Shown one piece after another: positions 57,386 to 64,000 of a stretch of 64,000 nt of DNA. Position 1 is the first letter of the stretch. Every line of letters starts with the position of its first letter. Location of the stretch: positions 370,305 through 434,304 of the forward strand of contig JAKSMI010000002.1 of the NCBI GenBank assembly GCA_024400635.1, in the 5' to 3' direction. The translations under genes were made by a program, and so were the position numbers. Below the pieces are notes generated by a model. It was not told the DNA's origin, did not search any database, and saw nothing but the letters and a program-made list of their open reading frames with translations. This stretch comes from Bacteroidales bacterium. GTDB taxonomy: Bacteria > Bacteroidota > Bacteroidia > Bacteroidales > WCHB1-69.

Positions 57386-58252
57386 ATGAATAATATACTG
57401 ATAACAGGTGCTAACGGACAGTTGGGTCATTGTCTTCATGACTTGTGTGGTAATGACCCGACCAGTCGTTATTTCTATACGGATGTTGCGGAATTGGACA
57501 TTACTGATGCCCAGCAGGTGAATGCTTTTGTCGAAAAGAACAATATTGATGTGATTATCAATGCGGCGGGATATACGGCGGTGGATAAAGCGGAAAGCGA
57601 TGTCGAACGCTGCTATTTGATAAATCGTGATGCTACGAAAATTTTGGCTGAAGTTTCCGCACTGCACCACTGCTTTTTTGTGCATATTTCTACCGATTAT
57701 GTGTTCGAAGGCAGTGAAGACAAACCCCATCGTCCTGGTGACGCTATTAATCCGCAGTCGGTCTACGGTAAGTCTAAGGCCGAGGGTGAAGCCGCCATTG
57801 CCGAGGCCGGTTGCCATTCTGTGATTATCCGTACTTCGTGGCTGTATTCGGAATATGGTGCCAATTTTGTCAAAACGATGTTGCGTCTGGGAAATGAAAA
57901 GACAGAAATCGGTGTCGTTGCCGATCAGCTTGGCGGACCAACTTATGCCGGAGATTTGGCTAAAGCTATCCTGGTAATTGTTAAAAACAGACGGCAATTT
58001 GCCGGTTTGCATATCTATCACTTCGCCAATAAAGGAAAAGTGTCGTGGTGTGATTTCGCACGGCAAATTATGGAGAACGCCGGTTTGCCTTGCAAAGTGG
58101 TTCCGTTGAAAACGTCCGAATATAAGACCGCGGCACGGCGACCAGCCTTTTCGGTTTTCGACTTGTCGGATATAGAAAACGATTTCGGAATTGAAATTCC
58201 AGAATGGTCTGAAAGTTTGAAAAAATGCATGCAAATTATTAAAAATCAATAA
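57386..58252 (+). CDS. rfbD: dTDP-4-dehydrorhamnose reductase family protein
   Basis: The 288-residue short-chain dehydrogenase/reductase has the NADP-binding loop ITGANGQLG and the catalytic YGKSK (with STDY upstream as the Ser/Thr). The substrate-domain segment GVVADQLGGPTYAGDLA and the late RRPAFSVFDLS are typical of RmlD/RfbD. It carries out the last step of dTDP-L-rhamnose synthesis. The other rml genes are not in the window. It lies 5 nt after the giant gene and may be co-transcribed, which hints at glycosylation of surface structures. Confidence 0.88.
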   Translation: MNNILITGANGQLGHCLHDLCGNDPTSRYFYTDVAELDITDAQQVNAFVEKNNIDVIINAAGYTAVDKAESDVERCYLINRDATKILAEVSALHHCFFVHISTDYVFEGSEDKPHRPGDAINPQSVYGKSKAEGEAAIAEAGCHSVIIRTSWLYSEYGANFVKTMLRLGNEKTEIGVVADQLGGPTYAGDLAKAILVIVKNRRQFAGLHIYHFANKGKVSWCDFARQIMENAGLPCKVVPLKTSEYKTAARRPAFSVFDLSDIENDFGIEIPEWSESLKKCMQIIKNQ

Positions 58253-58297
58253 TTTGTAGTAGAAAGAAGAAAAAAATAAAAAAAATACCGCAAAAGT

Positions 58298-58328
58298 ATT
58301 GTAGTATTAAAAAAAAGTAGTATTTTTG
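58298..58328 (+). promoter_or_regulatory. Promoter of the tRNA-Thr-tuf-tRNA-Trp unit
   Basis: ATTG (58298-58301), a near -33, and TATTTTTG (58321-58328), matching TAnnTTTG, have a 19-nt spacer. It lies 49 nt before tRNA-Thr. Confidence 0.65.
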
Positions 58329-58377
58329 CAATCCCAAATCATTAAAGATTGGGAAGGTTCTTTATTTAATAGCATAA

Positions 58378-58449
<72 letters not shown>

Positions 58450-58508
58450 CTTTCATTATGGATATTTATCACTAAAATAATTTATTAAAAACCTTAATTT
58501 ATAACAAA

Positions 58509-59696
58509 ATGGCAAAAGAAAAATTTGATCGTTCCAAACCGCACGTAAACGTAGGAACAATTGGTCACATCGACCACGGTAAAACCACTTTGACTGCAGC
58601 TATCACAACTGTATTGGCAGCAAAAGGTTTGTCAGAATTAAGAAGCTTCGATTCTATCGATAACGCTCCAGAAGAAAAGGAACGTGGTATTACTATTAAT
58701 ACAGCTCACGTAGAATATCAGACCGCAAATCGTCACTATGCACACGTTGACTGCCCGGGTCACGCTGACTACATCAAGAACATGGTAACTGGTGCTGCTC
58801 AGATGGACGGTGCTATCCTCGTTGTAGCTGCTACCGACGGTCCTATGCCCCAGACTAAAGAACATATCCTCTTGGCAAGACAAGTAGGTGTTCCTAGAAT
58901 GGTTGTTTTCATGAACAAGGTCGACATGGTTGATGACCCCGAATTGCTCGAGCTCGTTGAAATGGAAATCCGTGAACTCCTTAGCTTCTACGGCTTCGAA
59001 GGCGATGATACTCCTATTATCCAGGGTTCAGCTCTTGGTGGCTTGAATAACGAACCTAAGTGGGTTGACAAAATCATGGAACTCATGGACGCTGTTGACA
59101 CTTGGATTCCACTTCCAGGACGTGACAAAGATAAAGATTTCTTGATGCCTATCGAAGACGTATTCTCAATCACCGGTCGTGGTACCGTTGCTACAGGTCG
59201 TATCGAAACTGGTATTATCCACACTGGCGATCCAGTTGATATTATCGGTATGGGTGCTGAAAAATTGAAATCAACTGTTACCGGCGTTGAAATGTTCCGC
59301 AAGATTTTGGACGAAGGTGAAGCTGGTGATAACGTAGGTCTGTTGCTCCGTGGTATTGATAAAGACGAAATCCGTCGTGGTATGGTTATCGCAAAACCAG
59401 GTTCAATTAAACCTCACAAAGAATTCCAAGCTGAAGTTTATATCTTGAAGAAAGAAGAAGGTGGTCGTCACACCCCATTCCACAACAGATATCGTCCTCA
59501 GTTCTACTTCCGTACAACTGACGTTACTGGCGAAATCGTTCTTCCAGAAGGCGTAGAAATGGTTATGCCTGGCGATAACTTGACTATCACTGTTAAGTTG
59601 TTATCAGAAATCGCTATCAACCAAGGTCTGCACTTCGCAATCCGCGAAGGTGGTAGAACCGTTGGCGCTGGTCAGGTAACTAAAATTTTAGACTAA
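58509..59696 (+). CDS. tuf: Elongation factor Tu
   Basis: The 395-residue GTPase has G1 (GHIDHGKT, residues 19-26), [14 protein letters not shown] and NKVDMVDD, then two beta-barrel domains ending in [11 protein letters not shown]. It delivers aminoacyl-tRNA to the ribosome. It is flanked by tRNA-Thr and tRNA-Trp, the usual Bacteroidota grouping, but secE does not follow it here. Confidence 0.98.
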   Translation: MAKEKFDRSKPHVNVGTIGHIDHGKTTLTAAITTVLAAKGLSELRSFDSIDNAPEEKERGITINTAHVEYQTANRHYAHVDCPGHADYIKNMVTGAAQMDGAILVVAATDGPMPQTKEHILLARQVGVPRMVVFMNKVDMVDDPELLELVEMEIRELLSFYGFEGDDTPIIQGSALGGLNNEPKWVDKIMELMDAVDTWIPLPGRDKDKDFLMPIEDVFSITGRGTVATGRIETGIIHTGDPVDIIGMGAEKLKSTVTGVEMFRKILDEGEAGDNVGLLLRGIDKDEIRRGMVIAKPGSIKPHKEFQAEVYILKKEEGGRHTPFHNRYRPQFYFRTTDVTGEIVLPEGVEMVMPGDNLTITVKLLSEIAINQGLHFAIREGGRTVGAGQVTKILD

Positions 59697-59715
59697 TCTA
59701 TAGTCAACATATCTT

Positions 59716-59740
59716 AAAGGGGCTGTATATCAGCCCCTTT
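59716..59740 (+). terminator. Hairpin between tuf and tRNA-Trp
   Basis: AAAGGGGCTG pairs perfectly with CAGCCCCTTT across a 5-nt loop. There is no long T-run after it, so it may be a leaky terminator or a processing site that frees the tRNA. Confidence 0.7.
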
Positions 59741-59744
59741 GTTT

Positions 59745-59818
59745 AGGAGAGTAGTTTAATGGTAGAACAGTGGTCTCCAAAACCATCGGTGAGAGTTCGA
59801 TTCTTTCCTCTCCTGCCA
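59745..59818 (+). tRNA. tRNA-Trp (CCA)
   Basis: The acceptor AGGAGAG pairs with CTCTCCT. The D arm contains AGTTTAATGGTAGAACA and the anticodon loop is CTCCAAA (anticodon CCA). The T arm contains GAGTTCGATTCTTTC. The discriminator is G and CCA is encoded (59816-59818), unlike the other two tRNAs in the window. Confidence 0.95.
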
Positions 59819-59822
59819 AGTA

Positions 59823-59850
59823 AAGCCCGATAAACATCGGGCTTTTTTTA
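59823..59850 (+). terminator. Terminator of the tuf-tRNA-Trp unit
   Basis: AAGCCCGAT pairs perfectly with ATCGGGCTT across the 4-nt loop AAAC, followed by a run of T residues. Confidence 0.9.
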
Positions 59851-59856
59851 TCTTTG
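59849..59856 (+). promoter_or_regulatory. -7 element of the methyltransferase gene
   Basis: TATCTTTG matches TAnnTTTG 22 nt before the ATG at 59879 and overlaps the end of the preceding terminator. Confidence 0.5.
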
Positions 59857-59878
59857 TCGAGAAATTATTCCGCCTTCA

Positions 59879-60409
59879 ATGAATTCCTACCTTAGATATA
59901 ATTCACCTATTGGGAATATCCTTCTTGAAGCCTCGGAAACGGCTTTAGTACGCTTGTGCTTTGAAGACACCCTCAAACTGTCCCCCCAATCACAAATTGA
60001 TGATGTGAGTTCGACATTGCTTTCTCCTGCGATGGAACAGACACTCCGATGGCTTGATTTATATTTTAATGGGAAATGCCTGAATTTTTTTCCTCCATTA
60101 TCATTTCATACTTCCGTTTTTCAAAGGAAAGTTTACGAATTGACTCAAAAAATCCCTTATGGCTCAACGTCGTCGTATGGCGTCATAGCCAAATCAATTG
60201 CACAAGCAAATCGTTCTTTCATGTCCGCTCAAGCTGTAGGAACAGCCCTTAAGAATAATCCAATACTATTGATAATTCCTTGCCATAGAGTGGTGGCTGC
60301 TAATGGCGCACTTTCAGGATTCGCAGCTGGATTGGACCGAAAACAGTGGTTGTTGGATTTTGAAAGAAATAATTTCAACAGTCGTTGTCAATTACTTTCT
60401 GGCAAGTAG
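59879..60409 (+). CDS. Methylated-DNA-protein cysteine methyltransferase (Ogt-type)
   Basis: The 176-residue protein has the small N-terminal ribonuclease-like domain and the C-terminal DNA-binding/acceptor domain. The active-site Cys135 is in IPCHRVV, with YGSTSSYG and the VGTALKNNP helix upstream. It repairs O6-alkylguanine by moving the alkyl group onto its own Cys. The last 35 nt overlap, on the opposite strand, the in-frame tail that follows the stop of the PrsW-family gene. Confidence 0.92.
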   Translation: MNSYLRYNSPIGNILLEASETALVRLCFEDTLKLSPQSQIDDVSSTLLSPAMEQTLRWLDLYFNGKCLNFFPPLSFHTSVFQRKVYELTQKIPYGSTSSYGVIAKSIAQANRSFMSAQAVGTALKNNPILLIIPCHRVVAANGALSGFAAGLDRKQWLLDFERNNFNSRCQLLSGK

Positions 60410-60458
60410 GACAGTTGATTTGCCCTTTGGGTATTTTACGACCGCAAATATGGCAATG
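60375..60458 (-). pseudogene. In-frame zinc-ribbon tail after the TGA stop of the PrsW-family gene
   Basis: Directly after the TGA (60461-60459) the same frame continues for 27 codons to the next TGA. It encodes HCHICGRKIPKGQINCPTC near its start. This is a CX2C-X10-CX2C zinc ribbon with Pro and Gly where such ribbons have them. It has no start codon of its own. It may be a domain lost by a nonsense mutation, a sequence error, or a tail made by readthrough of a TGA-C context. Confidence 0.65.
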
Positions 60459-61130
60459 TCAGCGAATGGCCTTAAGCCCCGCACGCCATAAGATAATGTC
60501 GAAGGCAAGCAGCAAGATGACAAATATGCCGGTAAGCCCCAGTCTATCTCCATACATTTCTTCAAGAAAGCAAAGCGAATCGTAGATGCCGTGGGCGAGG
60601 ATGGGGTAGAGGATGGCTCGTAGCATATAGCGACGTCGACGCATTGGCGAAAAACGTGCCAATGAGAAAAAATAACCCATAATGACGGCAAATAGGAAAT
60701 GCCCCGGTACGGCAAGTAACGCCCGAGCAACGCCAGTTTCCCAACCGCCATTGAAAACGTACAGAATGTTTTCAAGACAGGCAAAACCCATGGAAAGGAA
60801 TACAGCATAGACTATGCCGTCGAAATGCTCGTTGAATTCACGATTGTTCCAAATTACCAGATAGAGGAATAGAAATTTCAGACCTTCTTCCGGAATGGCG
60901 GCCTGCAAAAAACTTTTGAGTATGGCAGAGTCGTTTGCAAAAGCAAAAATCTCAAAACCATATAATTTTTTGATGACACCGAAAACAAGCAAGATGATAG
61001 CTGTCAGAATTCCGCACCCGAAAGTCTTTAGCAGCAGTCCCAACGGCTCTCGTTCGTTTTTATCTTTTTTGTAAATATAGATAAGAAGAATGACAACAGG
61101 AAGAATCGAGATGAAAAGAAGTGGATCCAT
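60459..61130 (-). CDS. PrsW-family intramembrane metalloprotease
   Basis: The 223-residue protein has about seven membrane helices and the family motifs. These are Glu-Glu in AAIPEEGLKF (about residue 81), GFACLENILYV, HFLFAVIMGYF and HGIYDSL. PrsW in Bacillus cuts an anti-sigma factor. Here the substrate is unknown. The stop TGA is followed in frame by a zinc-ribbon sequence, so the ancestral or actual protein may be about 27 residues longer. Confidence 0.88.
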   Translation of the reverse strand: MDPLLFISILPVVILLIYIYKKDKNEREPLGLLLKTFGCGILTAIILLVFGVIKKLYGFEIFAFANDSAILKSFLQAAIPEEGLKFLFLYLVIWNNREFNEHFDGIVYAVFLSMGFACLENILYVFNGGWETGVARALLAVPGHFLFAVIMGYFFSLARFSPMRRRRYMLRAILYPILAHGIYDSLCFLEEMYGDRLGLTGIFVILLLAFDIILWRAGLKAIR

Positions 61131-61149
61131 GGTGATAAAAATAGAACTG

Positions 61150-61157
61150 CAAAAATA
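61150..61157 (-). promoter_or_regulatory. -7 element of the PrsW-family gene
   Basis: TATTTTTG on the minus strand matches TAnnTTTG about 20 nt before the ATG at 61130. Confidence 0.55.
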
Positions 61158-61455
61158 GAGATTTTTATGAAACTATCTTAGATTAAAAAATAATAAGAAA
61201 AAATGGGTATAAGCGTTTGTTTCAATCGTACAGTTGGAAGAGGAACGATTAAATTTTGGCGATATTTCAGGATGAAAGAACATGTTATGGTGAATCGTTG
61301 CACCAACGAAAAGGATGCAGCAGAAGTGTAGAAAATCTTTCAACAAACAGCTGTTTATATATCAAAAATAGGATCTCCTAAGTGTCTTGAAAATCAGGAA
61401 GTTTATTTTTTTTGAAAAAAAAAGAAGAAAGTGAAAATCGTATTAAAATTTTTAG

Positions 61456-61463
61456 TATTTTTG
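61456..61463 (+). promoter_or_regulatory. -7 element of the rplV operon
   Basis: TATTTTTG matches TAnnTTTG 95 nt before the rplV ATG. It shows that the ribosomal operon starts here rather than further upstream. Confidence 0.6.
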
Positions 61464-61558
61464 CCGCCAATTTTGATAGAAAACGAAAAAAATAGTGTTT
61501 TTTAAGTGTAAAATACTGAAAATAAGAAAATTAGAAAATAATAAATAGTACAAAAACA

Positions 61559-61990
61559 ATGGGAGCAAGAAAAAGATTAGCAGCAGAAGCGCGCAAAGAA
61601 GCCAAGAAAAATGTCTATATGGCTCGTTTAGTCGATAATCCGACCTCTCCGCGCAAGACTAGAATCATGGCAGACGTCATCAGAGGAAAAGACGTTGATT
61701 ATGCCATGAACGTATTGAAATTCAGCAGAAAAGAATCGGCAGAAAAACTTCTGAAACTGTTGAAGTCGGCAATAGCCAACTGGCAGGTGAAGAATGAAGG
61801 TGCCCGTTTGGAAGATGCACATTTGTATGTGAAGACTATCATGGTGGATGGTGGTCGTATGCTGAAGAGAATCCGCACAGCACCTCAAGGCCGTGCCCAC
61901 CGTATTAGAAAACGCTCGAACCACGTTACCATCGTTATCGATAGCCGCGTGCCAGAGGTTGCAGTAGAAAATAACGAAACTAACGAATAA
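61559..61990 (+). CDS. rplV: 50S ribosomal protein L22
   Basis: The 143-residue protein has the L22 core: [20 protein letters not shown], the beta-hairpin [20 protein letters not shown] that lines the exit tunnel, and a short acidic tail. It is the first gene of the unit. rpsS, which normally precedes it, is absent. Confidence 0.96.
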   Translation: MGARKRLAAEARKEAKKNVYMARLVDNPTSPRKTRIMADVIRGKDVDYAMNVLKFSRKESAEKLLKLLKSAIANWQVKNEGARLEDAHLYVKTIMVDGGRMLKRIRTAPQGRAHRIRKRSNHVTIVIDSRVPEVAVENNETNE

Positions 61991-62007
61991 TATTAATTTT
62001 AAAAAGT

Positions 62008-62727
62008 ATGGGTCAAAAAGTTAATCCGGTAGGTCTTAGATTAGGAATTATCAGAGGATGGGATTCTAATTGGTATGGCGGCAAAAATTTCGCCAGTAAG
62101 TTAGTCGAAGACGACAAAATTAGAAAATATTTGAACGCACGTCTGTTCAAAGCCGGAATCGCGAAAATTTACATTGAAAGAACACTCAAGCTTGTAACGG
62201 TTACCATTAACACTGCCCGCCCGGGTCTTATCATCGGTAAGGGTGGTACCGAAGTTGACAAATTAAAAGAAGAGTTGAAGAAAATCACCAACAAGGAGAT
62301 TCAAATCAACATTTCAGAAGTAAAACGCCCCGATTTGGACGCCGTTTTGGTAGCACAGAACATCGCTAAACAAATCGAAGGCCGTGTGTCTTACAGAAAG
62401 GCAGTAAAAACCGCCATCGCTTCTACGATGCGTGCTGGTGCCGAAGGTATCAAGGTTTCTTGCTCAGGTCGTCTTGGCGGCGCTGAAATGGCAAGAACAG
62501 AACACATCAAGGATGGAAGAACCCCTCTCCATACGCTGAGAGCCGACATCGACTATGCTCCCGCCGAAGCCCATACCACTTACGGACGAATCGGTATCAA
62601 AGTATGGATTTGCAGAGGTGTTGTTTATGGCAAACGCGACCTTTTTGCAGCCAACAACGAAGCCAAAGAATCTAAAGGACCTGCTAAACGTGCTCCAAGA
62701 GGACCTCGCAAAGAACGCAGAAACTAA
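62008..62727 (+). CDS. rpsC: 30S ribosomal protein S3
   Basis: The 239-residue protein has [19 protein letters not shown] at its start, the KH domain motif [15 protein letters not shown] and the C-terminal S3 domain ([12 protein letters not shown]). The tail is basic. It helps form the mRNA entry site. It lies 17 nt after rplV. Confidence 0.97.
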   Translation: MGQKVNPVGLRLGIIRGWDSNWYGGKNFASKLVEDDKIRKYLNARLFKAGIAKIYIERTLKLVTVTINTARPGLIIGKGGTEVDKLKEELKKITNKEIQINISEVKRPDLDAVLVAQNIAKQIEGRVSYRKAVKTAIASTMRAGAEGIKVSCSGRLGGAEMARTEHIKDGRTPLHTLRADIDYAPAEAHTTYGRIGIKVWICRGVVYGKRDLFAANNEAKESKGPAKRAPRGPRKERRN

Positions 62728-62774
62728 TTCAGGCTTCATATCAAACAAGAGTATAAACAATAAAATTTATCGCC

Positions 62775-63200
62775 ATGTTACAACCAAAAAAGACCAAATA
62801 CAGAAGACCGCAGAAGGGCAGAATGAAACGTATTACCAAGCGCGGTTCTGAAATCGCTTTCGGTTCGTTTGCCCTCAAAACGCTTGAGGAATGCTGGATC
62901 ACCGGTCGCCAAATTGAAGCTGCACGTCAGGCTATCAATCGTCATATGAAACGTGAAGGTCAATTGTGGATTTCAATCTTCCCTGATAAGCCCGTCACTA
63001 AAAAACCTGCTGAAGTTCGTATGGGTAAAGGTAAGGGTTCTCCAGAATATTTCGTTGCTCGCGTGAGCCCGGGTAGAATCCTGTTCGAAGCTGACGGAGT
63101 TCCCTACGAAGTGGCTAAAGAAGCCCTCCGCTTAGGTGCACAGAAACTCCCCATCGCCACCAAATTTGTAGTTAGAAGAGATTATTCAGAAGAAATTTAA
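62775..63200 (+). CDS. rplP: 50S ribosomal protein L16
   Basis: The 141-residue protein has [31 protein letters not shown] and the final KLPIATKFV strand. It is placed near the A site and is needed for late 50S assembly. Confidence 0.97.
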   Translation: MLQPKKTKYRRPQKGRMKRITKRGSEIAFGSFALKTLEECWITGRQIEAARQAINRHMKREGQLWISIFPDKPVTKKPAEVRMGKGKGSPEYFVARVSPGRILFEADGVPYEVAKEALRLGAQKLPIATKFVVRRDYSEEI

Positions 63201-63205
63201 TAGCA

Positions 63206-63409
63206 ATGAAACAGCAAGTAATACGCGAACTCACCACTGCCGAACTTAAAGAACGTATGGCAGAAGAACAACAACAGTTGGTGAAATTGAAATTAAATCA
63301 CGCCGTATCTCCAATCGAAAATCCTCAGAAGATTAAAGAACAGAGAAGAACTGTAGCTCGCCTCAAAACCGAACTCAGAATGCGTGAAATTAAAGAAAAC
63401 GTGAAATAG
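63206..63409 (+). CDS. rpmC: 50S ribosomal protein L29
   Basis: The 67-residue two-helix protein has the pattern ELTTAELKERMAEEQQQLVK and ends in VARLKTELRMREI. It lies at the tunnel exit where trigger factor and SRP dock. It is 5 nt after rplP. Confidence 0.95.
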   Translation: MKQQVIRELTTAELKERMAEEQQQLVKLKLNHAVSPIENPQKIKEQRRTVARLKTELRMREIKENVK

Positions 63410-63424
63410 TAAAGTGCCTATATT

Positions 63425-63682
63425 ATGGAAGAAAGAAATATTAGAAAAATAAGAGAAGGCCTTGTTACCAGCAACAAAATGGATAAAACCATTGTCGTTT
63501 GCGTTGAACGTCGTCTGAAACATGCCAAGTACGGTAAGTTCCTTAAGAGAACAACCAAATTGATGGCTCACGATGAAAAGAACGAATGCAACATCGGTGA
63601 CAAAGTAAGAGTAATGGAAACCAGACCCTTGAGCAAAAGCAAGCGCTGGAGATTAGTAGAAATCATTGAAAGAGCTAAATAG
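63425..63682 (+). CDS. rpsQ: 30S ribosomal protein S17
   Basis: The 85-residue OB-fold protein has [36 protein letters not shown] and [14 protein letters not shown]. It binds the 5' domain of 16S rRNA. Confidence 0.97.
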   Translation: MEERNIRKIREGLVTSNKMDKTIVVCVERRLKHAKYGKFLKRTTKLMAHDEKNECNIGDKVRVMETRPLSKSKRWRLVEIIERAK

Positions 63683-63684
63683 TT

Positions 63685-64000
63685 ATGATACAGCAAGAAA
63701 CAAGAATGGCAGTAGCCGATAACAGCGGTGCTAAGGAAGTCCTCTGCATCCGTGTCCTTGGTGGTACTAAAAAACGCTATGCCACCGTTGGCGACAAAGT
63801 GGTCGTTACAGTAAAAAGCGCTATCCCATCGGGTAACATCAAGAAAGGTGCCGTCTCTAAGGCAGTCGTGGTTCGTACTAAGAAACACGTCCGCAGAAAT
63901 GACGGTTCCTATATCAGCTTCGACGATAACGCAGTCGTATTGCTTACCCCAACCGACGAACTCCGCGGTACCCGTATCTTCGGCCCCGTTGCTCGTGAAC
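63685..64000 (+). CDS. rplN: 50S ribosomal protein L14 (partial, runs off window)
   Basis: The frame is open from the ATG at 63685, 2 nt after the rpsQ stop, to the window end. It gives about 105 of the usual 122 residues: [34 protein letters not shown] and [14 protein letters not shown]. The last helix is missing only because the window ends. Confidence 0.96.
   Translation, partial: MIQQETRMAVADNSGAKEVLCIRVLGGTKKRYATVGDKVVVTVKSAIPSGNIKKGAVSKAVVVRTKKHVRRNDGSYISFDDNAVVLLTPTDELRGTRIFGPVARE

Larger units (their letters stand above)
61131..61558. other. Intergenic region with divergent promoters, no gene seen
   Basis: The 428-nt gap between the divergent PrsW and rplV genes holds one -7 element for each direction (61157-61150 minus, 61456-61463 plus). 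A 42-codon open frame at 61203-61331 has no recognisable product or ribosome-binding site and is not called. Confidence 0.55.

Noticed and set aside
60375..60461. General TGA recoding in this organism
   Set aside because: Several complete genes here end at TGA (for example the DUF4369, ROK and EEP genes) at the normal family length.
61203..61331. 42-codon open frame before the rplV operon
   Set aside because: No ribosome-binding site, no family resemblance, and it lies between divergent promoters.

Overview
The window is chromosomal DNA from a member of the Bacteroidota, most likely a gut- or rumen-type Bacteroidales. The evidence is consistent across the window. Many genes are preceded by the Bacteroidota -7 promoter element TAnnTTTG rather than an E. 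coli-like -10 box. There are S46 dipeptidyl-peptidase, GH20, DUF4292, DUF4369 and DUF3467 genes, a short primary sigma factor, an RpoB/RpoC pair of Bacteroidota type, and a giant surface protein with a type IX secretion C-terminal domain. Species cannot be named from the sequence alone.

Layout. 1-7.4 kb, minus strand: the end of a PlsC-like acyltransferase, a DPP11-type S46 peptidase, and a probable four-gene surface-polysaccharide operon (Gfo/Idh/MocA oxidoreductase, lipoprotein, polyprenyl-phosphate sugar transferase, WbqC-like protein) behind tRNA-Phe. 7.7-17.4 kb, plus strand: GH20 hexosaminidase, a rhomboid/EEP/DUF4369 operon, butyrate kinase, NAD kinase, ROK sugar kinase and an OPT peptide transporter. 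Together these suggest protein, peptide and amino-sugar use with fermentative energy metabolism. 17.36-18.15 kb is a noncoding stretch rich in hairpins and short repeats. 18.15-21.2 kb, minus: a FemAB/GNAT-like acyltransferase and methylmalonyl-CoA mutase large subunit.

21.3-28.1 kb, minus: an accessory, defence-like island. It starts with an operon of an EcoRI-type adenine methylase, a small secreted protein and a DUF262-HNH protein. Then come four genes (truncated DUF1016, KilA-N, RhuM, full-length DUF1016/PDDEXK). A conserved AT-rich element of about 55 bp recurs five times, once upstream of each gene in the array and once upstream of the methylase. All four array genes carry inverted repeats inside their coding sequence, including a perfect 33-bp palindrome. 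This is the best candidate in the window for an undescribed genetic arrangement.

28.3-46.8 kb, plus: core information processing. It holds rpoD, asnS, a TrmH-family methyltransferase, a DUF4292 lipoprotein, secE-nusG-rplK-rplA-rplJ-rplL-rpoB-rpoC, a DUF3467 gene, rpsO and pnp. 47.05-57.4 kb is one 3442-residue repeat protein with a sorting domain for type IX secretion, followed by an rfbD-like gene. 58.4-59.8 kb carries tRNA-Thr, tuf and tRNA-Trp. These lie about 26 kb from secE instead of just before it. Next are an Ogt-type methyltransferase and a PrsW-family protease whose stop codon is followed in frame by a zinc-ribbon tail. 61.5-64 kb is a ribosomal protein operon that begins at rplV, without the usual rpsJ-to-rpsS genes before it, and runs off the window inside rplN.
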